Shown: positions 26,271 through 34,822, counted from the stretch's first letter. The stretch is 36,911 nucleotides of DNA from Muribaculaceae bacterium (GCA_029061255.1 JAIDSL010000061.1:1-36911); one strand, 5' to 3'. Numbers and translations are program-made. Notes: generated by a model not told the origin, from the sequence alone.

Positions 26271-26355
26271 TCTCCTTTCGTCGGTATTACCCGCTTCAAG
26301 TTCGTAGGGTATAATCTCAGCCTCTATTCAGTGTCAGGATAGAGACACCCCTGTT
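26271..26355 (-). promoter_or_regulatory. TPP riboswitch (THI element) of the thi operon
   Basis: Minus-strand landmarks in order: GGGGTG (complement of 26346-26351), CTGAGATTATACCC starting at 26320, GAACTTGA (complement of 26296-26303) and GCGGGTAATACCG (complement of 26282-26294). This is the conserved thiamine pyrophosphate aptamer. Directly after it come AAAGGAGA and the thiS ATG; the Shine-Dalgarno sits at the 3' edge of the aptamer and no U-tract hairpin is seen, so translational control is likely. Confidence 0.93.
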
Positions 26356-26400
26356 TATATTATTTTCAATAGTGGAAGCACTCGAGCTCCCAATTCATCG

Positions 26401-26433
26401 GCAAAGTTAATACAAAAAATTTATCCGGACAAA
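26401..26433 (-). promoter_or_regulatory. Promoter of the thi operon
   Basis: Minus strand TTTG (complement of 26430-26433), 20 bp, TAACTTTGC (complement of 26401-26409), about 45 bp upstream of the riboswitch. Confidence 0.8.
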
Positions 26434-26446
26434 TAAATCCATAAAA

Positions 26447-26479
26447 TTTGCGAGAATAGCGAAAAAAAAGTATCTTTGC
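26447..26479 (+). promoter_or_regulatory. Promoter of the first AAA-ATPase/PD-(D/E)XK gene
   Basis: TTTG (26447-26450), 20 bp, TATCTTTGC (26471-26479), 17 bp before the ATG. It is divergent from the thi promoter, with 13 bp between the two -33 boxes. Confidence 0.8.
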
Positions 26480-26495
26480 AAGAAAAAGAGGAAAT

Positions 26496-28064
26496 ATGGC
26501 ACAGATGGTTAAATATCCTATCGGACAGCAAGATTTTAAGACGCTTAGAGAAGATAATAGTCTTTACGTTGACAAGACTCAATTTATCGAAAAGATTGTA
26601 AGTTCACCCAATAGATATTATTTCCTTGCCCGTCCGCGACGTTTCGGCAAGAGTCTTTTCCTGTCTTCTTTGCAGTATTTCTTTGAAGGGAGGAGAGATC
26701 TTTTCAAGGGCCTATATATTGACTCGACCGACTGGAATTGGGAGTCATATCCTGTGCTCAGACTTGACCTGAATACAGAAAAGTATGAGATTCCGGGTCT
26801 TCTTGATTCTTTGCTTGACAATACATTCAAAAAATGGGAGAAGGAATACGGCATCAAGGAAATAGCCGAAACTCTATCTACCCGTTTTCAAAATATCATA
26901 GCGGCAGCTCATGAAAAGACCGGACGTCAGGTGGTAATTCTTGTTGATGAATACGACAAACCACTTGTCGGAAATCTCAATGTAGATGATAACTTTGAGC
27001 ATTATCGTGCCAAACTTGCCTCTGTTTATTCCAACTTCAAGAGTTCAGCGGAGCATATAAGGCTTGTGTTCCTGACTGGAGTTAGCCGCTTCAGTAAGCT
27101 CAGTATTTTTTCTGATCTCAATAACATCCGGGATGTTACATTTTCTAACGAATTTTCAGATATTTGCGGAATCACAGAGAAAGAACTTTTGGAAAATTTT
27201 CAGGAAGGAATAAGCTCTTTAGCTGAGAAAAGAAAGATATCATATGATGAGGCTTGTCGTCTACTGAAGAATCATTATGATGGGTATAGGTTTACAGAGG
27301 AGGGAAGTGACATCTACAATCCTTGGTCTGTTCTCAATGCGATGCAGGACAGAAGTATCTCCAATTATTGGGGACGGTCGGGGAAAGCGACTATAATCGC
27401 AGAGGCCTTAAAAAATGTAGACGCAGACATAGAAGGCATATTGTCTTCCATAGTGTCAATGCGCACACTTGAAGGTCTTGATCTGAAAAGTGCCAATCCT
27501 GTGGCATTACTTTATCAGACCGGCTACATTACTATAAAGGACTATGACTTTGAATCTGACTCTGTCACACTCGGTGTCCCAAATCTTGAAGTGCGTCAAT
27601 CGCTTTTCGACGACTTGTTGCCTTATTATGTAAAGACCCGACGTGGCACTGCTGATTTAGTGGTGCAGAATCTCATTCAGGATTTAAGGTTTGGCAAACC
27701 TGAGAAATTCGTAAAGGATCTTGACATTTTCTTGGCAGGGATTCCTTACGAGATGAAGTTGGATGATGAAAACAATCTTCATAATGCCCTCTTTATCCTG
27801 TTGACACTTATCGGCGTTGAAGTTGAAACGGAAGTCCATACTTCAGATGGTCGCATAGACCTTGTAGTAAAAACTCCGAAATTCATTTATATAATAGAAC
27901 TCAAATTCGACCATTCGGCAGAGCAAGCAATGACACAGATTGAAGAAAAGCAATATGCTCTTCCTTACGCCAACGACCCCCGTCGTATCTTCAAAATCGG
28001 TATTAACTTCTCATCCAAGACCCGCCATCTCGACCCTCCCAAAATCGAGGAAGTCATCATTTGA
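26496..28064 (+). CDS. AAA-ATPase-like / PD-(D/E)XK nuclease family protein, copy 1
   Basis: 522 residues with an N-terminal AAA-ATPase-like domain: KYPIGQQDFKTLREDNSLYV, P-loop-like RPRRFGKSLF (about 46-55) and Walker B VVILVDEYDKPL (about 147-158). The C-terminus is a PD-(D/E)XK nuclease-like domain with GRIDLVV (Asp455) and YIIELKF (Glu468, Lys470), followed by a helix with EEKQYALPY. The family (AAA-ATPase_like plus PDDEXK_9, formerly DUF1703) is strongly expanded in Bacteroidota, with no settled function; mobile or defence-related roles have been proposed. A tandem paralog follows. Own promoter at 26447-26479. Confidence 0.9.
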   Translation: MAQMVKYPIGQQDFKTLREDNSLYVDKTQFIEKIVSSPNRYYFLARPRRFGKSLFLSSLQYFFEGRRDLFKGLYIDSTDWNWESYPVLRLDLNTEKYEIPGLLDSLLDNTFKKWEKEYGIKEIAETLSTRFQNIIAAAHEKTGRQVVILVDEYDKPLVGNLNVDDNFEHYRAKLASVYSNFKSSAEHIRLVFLTGVSRFSKLSIFSDLNNIRDVTFSNEFSDICGITEKELLENFQEGISSLAEKRKISYDEACRLLKNHYDGYRFTEEGSDIYNPWSVLNAMQDRSISNYWGRSGKATIIAEALKNVDADIEGILSSIVSMRTLEGLDLKSANPVALLYQTGYITIKDYDFESDSVTLGVPNLEVRQSLFDDLLPYYVKTRRGTADLVVQNLIQDLRFGKPEKFVKDLDIFLAGIPYEMKLDDENNLHNALFILLTLIGVEVETEVHTSDGRIDLVVKTPKFIYIIELKFDHSAEQAMTQIEEKQYALPYANDPRRIFKIGINFSSKTRHLDPPKIEEVII

Positions 28065-28156
28065 CGATCCAATAATTAAAGATGGTATATTTATCACCAA
28101 GGGAAAGAAAGTTTAAAATGAAAAAAGCGGATATTAAGTATAATATAAGAGGAAAT

Positions 28157-29728
28157 ATGGCAGAAATAGTTAAATATCCTATAGGCGAACAAGACTTCAA
28201 ATCGCTTAGAGAGATGGGGTGTCTATATATTGACAAGACTCAATATATTGATAAGATCATTTCTATGAGCAACAAATACTATTTCCTTGCCCGTCCGCGA
28301 CGTTTCGGAAAGAGCCTTTTTCTGTCTTCCCTGCAGTATTTCTTTGAAGGGAGGAGAGACCTCTTTAAGGGTCTATATATTGACTCGACCCACTGGAATT
28401 GGGAGGCATATCCTGTGCTCAGACTTGACCTGAATACGGAAAAGTATGAGGTTCCTGGGCTTCTTGATTCGTTGGTCGACAACACATTCAAAAAGTGGGA
28501 GAAGGAATACGACATAAAAGAAATAGCCGAAACTCTATCTACCCGATTTCAAAATATCATAGCGTCAGCCCATGAAAAGACCGGCCGCCAGGTTGTCATT
28601 CTGGTGGATGAATATGACAAACCCCTTGTCGGTAATCTCAACATGGATGAAAACTTCGAGCATTATCGTGCTAAGCTCGCGTCTGTTTATTCCAACTTCA
28701 AGAGTTCAGCAGAACACATCCGACTTGTGTTCCTGACTGGCGTAAGCCGCTTCAGTAAACTTAGCGTATTCTCTGATCTTAATAATCTAAACGACATAAC
28801 CTTCGACAATGATTTCGCAGATATCTGTGGTATCACGGAGAAAGAACTTATTGAAAACTTCTATAGTGGCATTGAAATTTTTGCAAAGGAGAATGAGATT
28901 TCATTTCGGGATGCATGCATAGAACTCAAGAATAATTATGATGGATATAGATTTGCCAAGAAGGGAAGTGACATCTACAATCCATGGTCCTTATTAAATT
29001 GCCTATCCAAAAGAGAAATATCAAATTACTGGGGAAGAACTGGCAAGCCGACCATTATCGCAGAGGCAATGTATCGGTTTGACGAGGATATAGAGAGTAT
29101 GCTCAACACGCAATGCGACGAGACAACGCTTCAGGGTTTTGACCTCAGGAACGTCTCGCCACTTGCGATGCTGTTTCAAACGGGGTATCTTACAATTAAG
29201 GAATATGACAGAGGGACTCATTTGTTCACGCTTGGAGTGCCTAATCGGGAGGTCTCAGAGAGTCTATTCAAAGAACTTCTGCCATATTATGTTAAGGTTA
29301 GGAGAGGAGGTGACTCTGAGACTGTGGTGAGAAACATTGTCAATAGTATACTTCTCGGACAACCAGAGAAACTTGTCAAGAACATTGATATATTTCTTGC
29401 AGGTATTCCTTACGATATGAAGATGGAAGACGAAAACAACCTCCACAATGCAATCTATATCTTGCTGGCTCTTATAGGAACTAAAGTTGAGACGGAAGTG
29501 CATACTTCAGACGGCCGCATAGATCTTCTAGTGAAAACTCCGAGATTCATCTACATTATTGAATTGAAATTCGACCATTCAGCAGAAGAGGCATTGACCC
29601 AGATTGAAGAAAAGCAATACGCTCTTCCTTACGCCAATGACCTACGCCGTCTCTTCAAGCTTGGCCTAAACTTCTCCTCCAAGACGCGCCATCTCGATCC
29701 GCCGATGATAGAGGAAGTTGTCAGATAA
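28157..29728 (+). CDS. AAA-ATPase-like / PD-(D/E)XK nuclease family protein, copy 2
   Basis: Tandem paralog of the preceding gene, 523 residues. Start chosen at the ATG at 28157 because the bases before it (AGAGGAAAT) match those before copy 1 and the protein then aligns from MA-x-x-VKYPIG; an open frame runs upstream to 28082 with unrelated residues. Same motifs: RPRRFGKSLF, VVILVDEYDKPL, GRIDLLV and YIIELKF. The first 230 residues and the last about 100 are nearly identical to copy 1, while the middle (about 250-400) differs clearly, for example LQGFDLRNVSPLAMLFQTG against LEGLDLKSANPVALLYQTG. No separate promoter is obvious in the 92 bp between them. It ends 3 bp from the convergent PP2C stop. 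Confidence 0.88.
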   Translation: MAEIVKYPIGEQDFKSLREMGCLYIDKTQYIDKIISMSNKYYFLARPRRFGKSLFLSSLQYFFEGRRDLFKGLYIDSTHWNWEAYPVLRLDLNTEKYEVPGLLDSLVDNTFKKWEKEYDIKEIAETLSTRFQNIIASAHEKTGRQVVILVDEYDKPLVGNLNMDENFEHYRAKLASVYSNFKSSAEHIRLVFLTGVSRFSKLSVFSDLNNLNDITFDNDFADICGITEKELIENFYSGIEIFAKENEISFRDACIELKNNYDGYRFAKKGSDIYNPWSLLNCLSKREISNYWGRTGKPTIIAEAMYRFDEDIESMLNTQCDETTLQGFDLRNVSPLAMLFQTGYLTIKEYDRGTHLFTLGVPNREVSESLFKELLPYYVKVRRGGDSETVVRNIVNSILLGQPEKLVKNIDIFLAGIPYDMKMEDENNLHNAIYILLALIGTKVETEVHTSDGRIDLLVKTPRFIYIIELKFDHSAEEALTQIEEKQYALPYANDLRRLFKLGLNFSSKTRHLDPPMIEEVVR

Positions 29729-29731
29729 AAG

Positions 29732-30757
29732 TCATTTCCAGTGGTGAAATGCTTTTAATACAAAATATATTACAATTAAAATCGCTACTAACTCTAATAT
29801 CCATGTAATAACTGTCTTAAGAGATAATTTATGAATATGGAGGTTCGTGGGTAAGGAGATCTTGGAGTTCAGCACTTTCCGGAGTTTGGACAGGGATTGC
29901 ATTGTCGGGATAGCGAGAATTTGCTTGATGTTAGCATTGGAATTACCTTCCACGTGAGCCTGAATCACATGACTGACTCCCGAATTGACCTTAACACTTA
30001 CCTTATCGATAGGTATGAGCCAACAGCTGTAATTATCCCGGGTCTTTCCGTCGCAGACTGATTTGATAGCCGCTAATTTCTGTTGATCATCAAGTTTTCT
30101 GTCTGCTAATATTTTACAAAGCTGATTATTGGAAAGTTGCTCCAACACGCCATCGCAACAGAGGAAGAAATAGTCTCCATCCTGAATATCATCAAAAATA
30201 TATACATCAGCCTTATATCGCTTCGATAGATGTGGCTGCATAGCTCGCGTTATAACGTTTTTCTGTGGAAAATTCCGGGCCTCCTCCTCAGTAAGTTCTC
30301 CTGCTTTCAGAAGATCGTTTACAAGTGAATGGTCTGATGACTGATAAAGGATTCCGCCCCGTTTTATCTCGGCATTGTAAAGCGAAGGTCGTATATGATA
30401 GATACGGCTGTCGCCGATATGAGCCACCAAATAGTTGTCTTCATTAAGGCAGAGACACGTCATGGTTGTTCCCGGCTTTTTCATTGAGATTGTATCAATG
30501 TTGTCGAGAGCGTCATAAGCCTTGGCGAGTCCGGTCTCGAACACCGGGATGTCAATGACTGAGCAAGACGAGAGATAATCCCCAAGAGCGTTCCCTGCTG
30601 TCCGGCTGGCGACTTCTCCGTTGTCATGTCCTCCCATGCCGTCACACAGTATGAAGACCCGCGTATTCTCATCTGCATTGGAAGGGTAAAGATAATCTTC
30701 CTGATTATCTTTACGTCCTATTTCTGTAAAAGACAATGGTTTTCTTATCCGTATCAT
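29732..30757 (-). CDS. PP2C-type Ser/Thr protein phosphatase with C-terminal membrane anchor
   Basis: 341 residues. PP2C (PPM) metal and catalytic motifs: EIGRKDNQEDYL, FILCDGMGGHDNGE, KPGTTMTCLCL, VAHIGDSRIYHI, SSDHSLVNDLL, KNVITRAMQ, FFLCCDGVLEQL and the final metal-site pair in TRDNYSC. After about residue 255 comes a linker and then one transmembrane segment near the end (VITWILELVAILIVIYFVL) with a short positive tail, so the catalytic domain should face the cytosol at the inner membrane. Likely reverses phosphorylation by the kinase at 34823-36313. Separated from the FHA gene by 166 bp with REP-like hairpins. Confidence 0.92.
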   Translation of the reverse strand: MIRIRKPLSFTEIGRKDNQEDYLYPSNADENTRVFILCDGMGGHDNGEVASRTAGNALGDYLSSCSVIDIPVFETGLAKAYDALDNIDTISMKKPGTTMTCLCLNEDNYLVAHIGDSRIYHIRPSLYNAEIKRGGILYQSSDHSLVNDLLKAGELTEEEARNFPQKNVITRAMQPHLSKRYKADVYIFDDIQDGDYFFLCCDGVLEQLSNNQLCKILADRKLDDQQKLAAIKSVCDGKTRDNYSCWLIPIDKVSVKVNSGVSHVIQAHVEGNSNANIKQILAIPTMQSLSKLRKVLNSKISLPTNLHIHKLSLKTVITWILELVAILIVIYFVLKAFHHWK

Positions 30758-30794
30758 GATTTTTATTTCGGACTATTCTGATATCCTATTTATC

Positions 30795-30876
30795 AGCTCG
30801 GAGAGCTGTTATTATGCCCAAACCCCGGGCTTCAGCCTGGGGTAATATGTCAAAATCTCAGTAGCCTCGGAGAGGC
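30795..30876. repeat. REP-like cluster of three short hairpins
   Basis: AGCTC-GGA-GAGCT (30795-30807), CCCCGGGC-TTCA-GCCTGGGG (30823-30842) and GCCTC-GGA-GAGGC (30864-30876). The outer two share the core CTCGGAGAG. GC-rich in an AT-rich gap between the FHA and PP2C genes; looks like a dispersed palindromic element. Confidence 0.6.
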
Positions 30877-30923
30877 GCTTTATGATTAGTTTAGAGCGAG
30901 CAAATATTTAGTTTAAGTCTTTT

Positions 30924-31469
30924 TCATGCGAGTCTGGTTGCTTCGTCGTCGTTCGACTCTAAAATGATATCCGTCATTCCAAGAGTCATGGTGTCACCGA
31001 ACTTAAGGATCAGTACATCTCCTCTCTTTATCGGCTTTCCATTAAGTTTAACGATATTTTTTGAATTTATTTCAACGAGGCGATGCTCATAGCCGAATCC
31101 TTTCTTGACTACATCAATCAGAACATGCTGACGGCTCATATACATGTCGGTGCTGATCTTGATATCGGCGGTTCCTGTCTTGGCTCGCCTGCCAATGACA
31201 TTCTTCCCGGCTTTAAGAAACTGGATTTCGTTGGTAGCCTTAACTCGTATCTGCCCGATGTCTGACACCGACTTAGGAGGCATGACAAGCTGCGTCGGCA
31301 TGTCATCCGCACCCTGAGCACCACGAGCCTGCGCCCCGCTCTGATAAACACTGGCATTGGCCTTGAAGTGACATTTCGGGCACTCCACTACCATATTCTG
31401 ATACCCCGGCACTTCATTAAACGATAGTTGCTGATGACACTCCGGGCAGACTATGAATATTTTTCCCAT
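30924..31469 (-). CDS. Zinc-ribbon and FHA domain protein
   Basis: 181 residues, cytoplasmic. Residues 8-33 form a zinc ribbon (CPEC and CPKC, Cys8/11/30/33) and residues 72-172 an FHA domain that binds phosphothreonine peptides: VIGRRAKTGTADIKIS (Gly93-Arg94), MYMSRQHVLI (Ser112, Arg113, His115), EINSKNIVKLNG with the Asn of the binding loop, and FGDTMTLG. It ends SNDDEATRLA, an acidic-E-x-T-R-L motif also present at the N-terminus of the protein encoded upstream; this looks like a phosphosite for self or partner recognition. The start overlaps the upstream stop by one base. Adapter between kinase and phosphatase is inference. Confidence 0.9.
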   Translation of the reverse strand: MGKIFIVCPECHQQLSFNEVPGYQNMVVECPKCHFKANASVYQSGAQARGAQGADDMPTQLVMPPKSVSDIGQIRVKATNEIQFLKAGKNVIGRRAKTGTADIKISTDMYMSRQHVLIDVVKKGFGYEHRLVEINSKNIVKLNGKPIKRGDVLILKFGDTMTLGMTDIILESNDDEATRLA

Positions 31470-32488
31470 CAGACTGTCATTATGGAGTCAGCATCATTGA
31501 CGTAGTCCGGCATATCATCACATGAAGCGTAATAAACATCTCCTTCCTGGGCTGCCTGAGCCTGCAGCAGATCAGCTACTTCAAGTCCAGCCCCTGATAT
31601 ATCCTGCACCTCAGTTTCTTGGATTTGTCCATCAAAGTTGTCGTCGTGAATGAGAACATCGATAGATCCGTTGTTATCTACATCTACGAGGAGAGCCTGA
31701 TCACCCTCACACTCCACGAGAGCGACGTTCATGATCTGCCCATAATCATTCTGCACAGCTTCCACTCCAAGTACCCGGATTTCATTGTCGACAGGTTCTG
31801 CAGCGATCATCTCTGCATTTGCCTGAACGGTATCGTTATTTTCCGGAGTAGACTCGATGTGTATCTGTTCATGATGCTCTGCTGTGTCTGTAACGGCTGC
31901 TGCATGTGATGTTGGTTGGTGTTGAGGAGCCGGAGCATTCTCAAAAATCTTGCCCTCATATTCTGCACGTTCTTCTGCAGACATCTCATTCCATTCCTCA
32001 GCAGTATAAGTACTGTAGATCTTGCCGTTATATTCAAACACTCCTCCGGGGCCTACCTGAGCACGTGCTTGAGCATAAGCGTCATTGAAGTTATCAGCTT
32101 CTACATGTGCATAACGTATCCCCTCATCATTCGCAAGGATAGCCTGTTCAGGAGCTGGAGTTTCAGCAGTAGGAGACTCAACTGCTTCCTCGGCAGTTGC
32201 CTCCTCCTTTTCAACTGCGGGCATTTCTGCCTCATCTGATGTAGTTGAAGCTGTAACGGTAGCTCCTGCACCGACAGCACCACCCGCTACAAACCCTCCT
32301 ACGGCTGCCGCCAGGGTCTTTCCCTTTCTATCTTTCTTCTGAGAAGTATGGATGATAGAATTCGTTGTTGTGTTTTCTTCCTTAGGTGGCTCAATAGGAG
32401 CCAGATCCTCATTTAAGAGTCGTGTTGTTTCGTCGTTAATATCTTTTTTTCCTTTATTTTGATAACTTTTATACAAAAAAATTGACAA
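31469..32488 (-). CDS. Acidic protein with glycine-zipper segment and EF-hand-like loops, TTG start
   Basis: 339 residues, no named family recognised. Residues 18-24 read NDETTRL, matching the FHA C-terminus. A Gly/Ala segment at about 58-78 (TLAAAVGGFVAGGAVGAGAT) could cross or insert in a membrane. The 127-180 region (FNDAYAQARAQVGPGGVFEY, then TAEEWNEMSAEERAEY) resembles a domain common in Bacteroidota surface or regulatory proteins. Residues 268-290 have two EF-hand or dockerin-like loops (DVDNNGSID and DDNFDGQIQE). No in-frame ATG exists before codon 89; the first usable start is TTG at 32488 (another at 32476). Coupled to the FHA gene by a one-base overlap. A 22-codon ATG frame upstream runs into an A7 tract at 32523-32529 that would join this frame if one base shorter. 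Confidence 0.72.
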   Translation of the reverse strand: MSIFLYKSYQNKGKKDINDETTRLLNEDLAPIEPPKEENTTTNSIIHTSQKKDRKGKTLAAAVGGFVAGGAVGAGATVTASTTSDEAEMPAVEKEEATAEEAVESPTAETPAPEQAILANDEGIRYAHVEADNFNDAYAQARAQVGPGGVFEYNGKIYSTYTAEEWNEMSAEERAEYEGKIFENAPAPQHQPTSHAAAVTDTAEHHEQIHIESTPENNDTVQANAEMIAAEPVDNEIRVLGVEAVQNDYGQIMNVALVECEGDQALLVDVDNNGSIDVLIHDDNFDGQIQETEVQDISGAGLEVADLLQAQAAQEGDVYYASCDDMPDYVNDADSIMTV

Positions 32489-32860
32489 TTTGAAAGATTC
32501 CAGTTGAAGTTGTTTAGACTTATTTTTTTATTAAGATTTCGTCAGGTTTTCGAGCAGGTTTTGTCTCTTGAAGAAGGAATGATGTGGGCATCATGACTGA
32601 TTAAAGAGGCAAAAGATGCCGAAAAGATGGCGGAAGATTAATAAAAAGAATCTTTGATTTAACTCTTCATTGTTATTTTTTTAATTCGTAAATAAGTTTA
32701 AACAACTTCGTTAGTTGAATCAATATTGACAAAATATTATAGGGAATAACGATTTTTTTTATGATTGTCAAATCGAATATTTACTATCATAAATTCCACT
32801 ATTTTATACATGAATGTTTCTTGATTAATTAGACATTGAGTTGAACTTTATTAGAAATTA
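32489..32860. other. AT-rich intergenic gap (372 bp), no gene seen
   Basis: Separates the FISUMP protein gene from the acidic-protein gene, both minus strand. I find no good TAnnTTTG box on the minus strand and no hairpin terminator. It contains the 22-codon minus-strand frame (ATG at about 32592) that ends at the A7 tract described for the downstream gene. Confidence 0.5.
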
Positions 32861-33592
32861 TTAATCAGTAATTGCACGAACTGGTATGCCCCATGAAGGT
32901 GTACCATAAGATATTATCTCTGGATTAAATGTATTAACAAAAAACGAAAGTTCATATGACTGAGCCCATATTTTATGTGTAAATTGATTTATTTCCTTCC
33001 AGCATTCACCCAATTGATAAGTACCCACGTCTCCTGCTTGACTTCTTCCATAATTATACATAACACCTGAGTAGGGCAAAAAAATAGATTTCGATGAGGG
33101 CCCAATTATTTTAACACCCTTGACACCGTAATAAATTGTATCAGTAAAGATACAATTTTCCAATAATTCTTTAGCTTCGGCAATACCGGGTGTTCTCCAA
33201 GATTCTCCCCACATTGTTGTCGCAGCATCGTTCTTTGTTCCAATTATATTAACATCTGGAACAAATTCTTCATCATCGTATAGATTGTTTGAAGGATCGC
33301 CAAATCTATATAGTCCACCATATTGTTGTGGTTTTTTAGCTCCAACATTACAAGTTGCCCACTTCACACCACTTGGCAATCCCAAATCAACATAGCCATG
33401 CCCATTTATGTAGCCATCGGGTTCACTTAATGAAACAGATTTTCTTGAAGTCGACTTATTCTGAGTCTGTTGTGTCGATGCAATTGATTCATTTTTCTTC
33501 TTCGGCCCGGATATTACACCCTGAGCAGCTATCTCTGAAAAGAGAGAAGCCAATACGATAGTAAGCGAAAAAATAATCTTGTTTATTTTCAT
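32861..33592 (-). CDS. Secreted FISUMP-domain protein, paralog 2
   Basis: 243 residues with a signal peptide (IIFSLTIVLASLFSEIAAQG). After the signal comes GVISGPKKKN and a Ser/Thr/Gln linker, then the Fibrobacter-succinogenes-major-domain (FISUMP) signature: NGHGYVDLGLPSGVKWATCN, WGESWRTPGIAEAKELLENC, GVKGVKIIGPSSKSIFLP, and the closing WGIPVRAITD. These C-type-lectin-like domains are common in surface proteins of Bacteroidales. Paralog of the protein encoded at 34054-34779; both share the AQGVIS motif after the signal. Function unknown. Exported target or sensor of the kinase system is inference from position. Confidence 0.83.
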   Translation of the reverse strand: MKINKIIFSLTIVLASLFSEIAAQGVISGPKKKNESIASTQQTQNKSTSRKSVSLSEPDGYINGHGYVDLGLPSGVKWATCNVGAKKPQQYGGLYRFGDPSNNLYDDEEFVPDVNIIGTKNDAATTMWGESWRTPGIAEAKELLENCIFTDTIYYGVKGVKIIGPSSKSIFLPYSGVMYNYGRSQAGDVGTYQLGECWKEINQFTHKIWAQSYELSFFVNTFNPEIISYGTPSWGIPVRAITD

Positions 33593-33617
33593 AAAAAATC
33601 AAAATTTAATTTATAAC

Positions 33618-33986
33618 CTATCTTGATATTCCTTCTTTACTGTCTGATTTAAATTTGTAGGAATATTCGACTTTTTCAATATTGTCATCTTGTATATTAG
33701 CACTTATAATAAAATATGACAGTTCCTCATTCAAGCTTACCAACTTAGACATAATACCTATCTGACGATTTCTCTTTTCAGCCTTATGAGGAAAAAATAC
33801 AGTAAGTCCATAGATTATCCAGCCAGTAATAATTCCATAGGATAAAGACTTTGCTGTATCAGGCCAACCTTTTATGCTTGAATAAGAAGTAATCGTAACA
33901 ACATCATACTCAAATTCATAAACAAGTATACCCCAAACAGAAAAAACAATAGAAACTATGAATAGCTGAAAGATAAGACATTTCAT
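33618..33986 (-). CDS. Small membrane protein of unknown function
   Basis: 122 residues from the ATG at 33986. Two hydrophobic segments: CLIFQLFIVSIVFSVWGILV and SYGIITGWIIYGLTVFF, then a charged tail with KAEKRNRQIG and EELSYFIISANIQDDN. The frame is open upstream to an ATG at 34037, but two minus-strand TATCTTTG boxes (complements of 34022-34029 and 34038-34045) overlap that region, so a transcript from them would only contain the inner ATG. Sits between the two FISUMP genes. I do not recognise a family. Confidence 0.55.
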   Translation of the reverse strand: MKCLIFQLFIVSIVFSVWGILVYEFEYDVVTITSYSSIKGWPDTAKSLSYGIITGWIIYGLTVFFPHKAEKRNRQIGIMSKLVSLNEELSYFIISANIQDDNIEKVEYSYKFKSDSKEGISR

Positions 33987-34021
33987 ATATGATTTAGTAT
34001 ATTTATTACAATAATATGTGA

Positions 34022-34045
34022 CAAAGATAATCATCATCAAAGATA
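34022..34045 (-). promoter_or_regulatory. Two tandem -7-like boxes before the small membrane protein gene
   Basis: Minus-strand TATCTTTG twice, 16 bp apart (complements of 34022-34029 and 34038-34045). Neither has a clear TTTG at -33, so promoter activity is tentative. Confidence 0.4.
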
Positions 34046-34053
34046 ATCTGTTT

Positions 34054-34779
34054 TTAATTTGTCACAGGACGAACTGAACGACCGATATATCTATAATTAT
34101 CGTAAATATACTTTTCTCCGTTTTTAAAATCAAGACCAAATGCCTTTAATCTTCCTTCTGAAATAGTAGAACTCCAATACCCATTAATCCCATTCATAAT
34201 GACTTTCGTACCATCTGTATAACCTGTAGCAGGAAGGAAAATAGACAGTCCGTTAGGTCCGGTTATTTTATATCCATCTTTGTCCATTTTCTTATCCCAT
34301 GTCCATGTGCAGTATTTTAATAATTCTGCGAAATCTGCTTTTGTAGGTGTCCGCCAAGGGTATTTCCATTGAACATACGCTACATCGGATGTAGAGTGTA
34401 AATTATCTGCGATATTAATTATTCCTTTCGCAAATAATTGATTTTTATCTTCTCCAGAAGTATGACTGGATTTTACTTCGTACATTTCCTTTACAGTAAT
34501 ATCACCCCAAGCATAGTAATTACCATTATCTTGCGGAGAGGAGGCACCAACATTACAGGTGGCCCATCTTGTCCCACTCGGCAATCCAAGATCTACATAT
34601 TCATGACCGTTTAACATACCATTTTGATTGCTTGAAGTTGACTTCTGCTGAATCTGCTGTGATTGCTTTTGGGGTTTATTGTTTTTTGGGGGACTTGAGA
34701 TCACACCCTGAGCATCTACTTGAATAACCCCAAATAGACAGAACCAACTAATCAGCCAGATCATCTTATTTTGTTTCAT
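34054..34779 (-). CDS. Secreted FISUMP-domain protein, paralog 1
   Basis: 241 residues from the ATG at 34779, which begins a signal peptide (MKQNKMIWLISWFCLFGVIQ then VDAQG); an upstream extension of the frame overlaps the kinase stop and has no signal. GVISSPPKNNKPQKQ and a Gln/Ser linker lead to the FISUMP domain: NGHEYVDLGLPSGTRWATCN, NYYAWGDI, WKYPWRTPTKADFAELLKYC, YKITGPNGLSIFLPATGYTD, GYWSSTI and the closing IGRSVRPVTN. 43 bp downstream of the kinase, likely the same transcript. Confidence 0.87.
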   Translation of the reverse strand: MKQNKMIWLISWFCLFGVIQVDAQGVISSPPKNNKPQKQSQQIQQKSTSSNQNGMLNGHEYVDLGLPSGTRWATCNVGASSPQDNGNYYAWGDITVKEMYEVKSSHTSGEDKNQLFAKGIINIADNLHSTSDVAYVQWKYPWRTPTKADFAELLKYCTWTWDKKMDKDGYKITGPNGLSIFLPATGYTDGTKVIMNGINGYWSSTISEGRLKAFGLDFKNGEKYIYDNYRYIGRSVRPVTN

Positions 34780-34822
34780 AACTATTATATTTAATCGTAT
34801 GATTTTCCAATGAATTAGCAGT

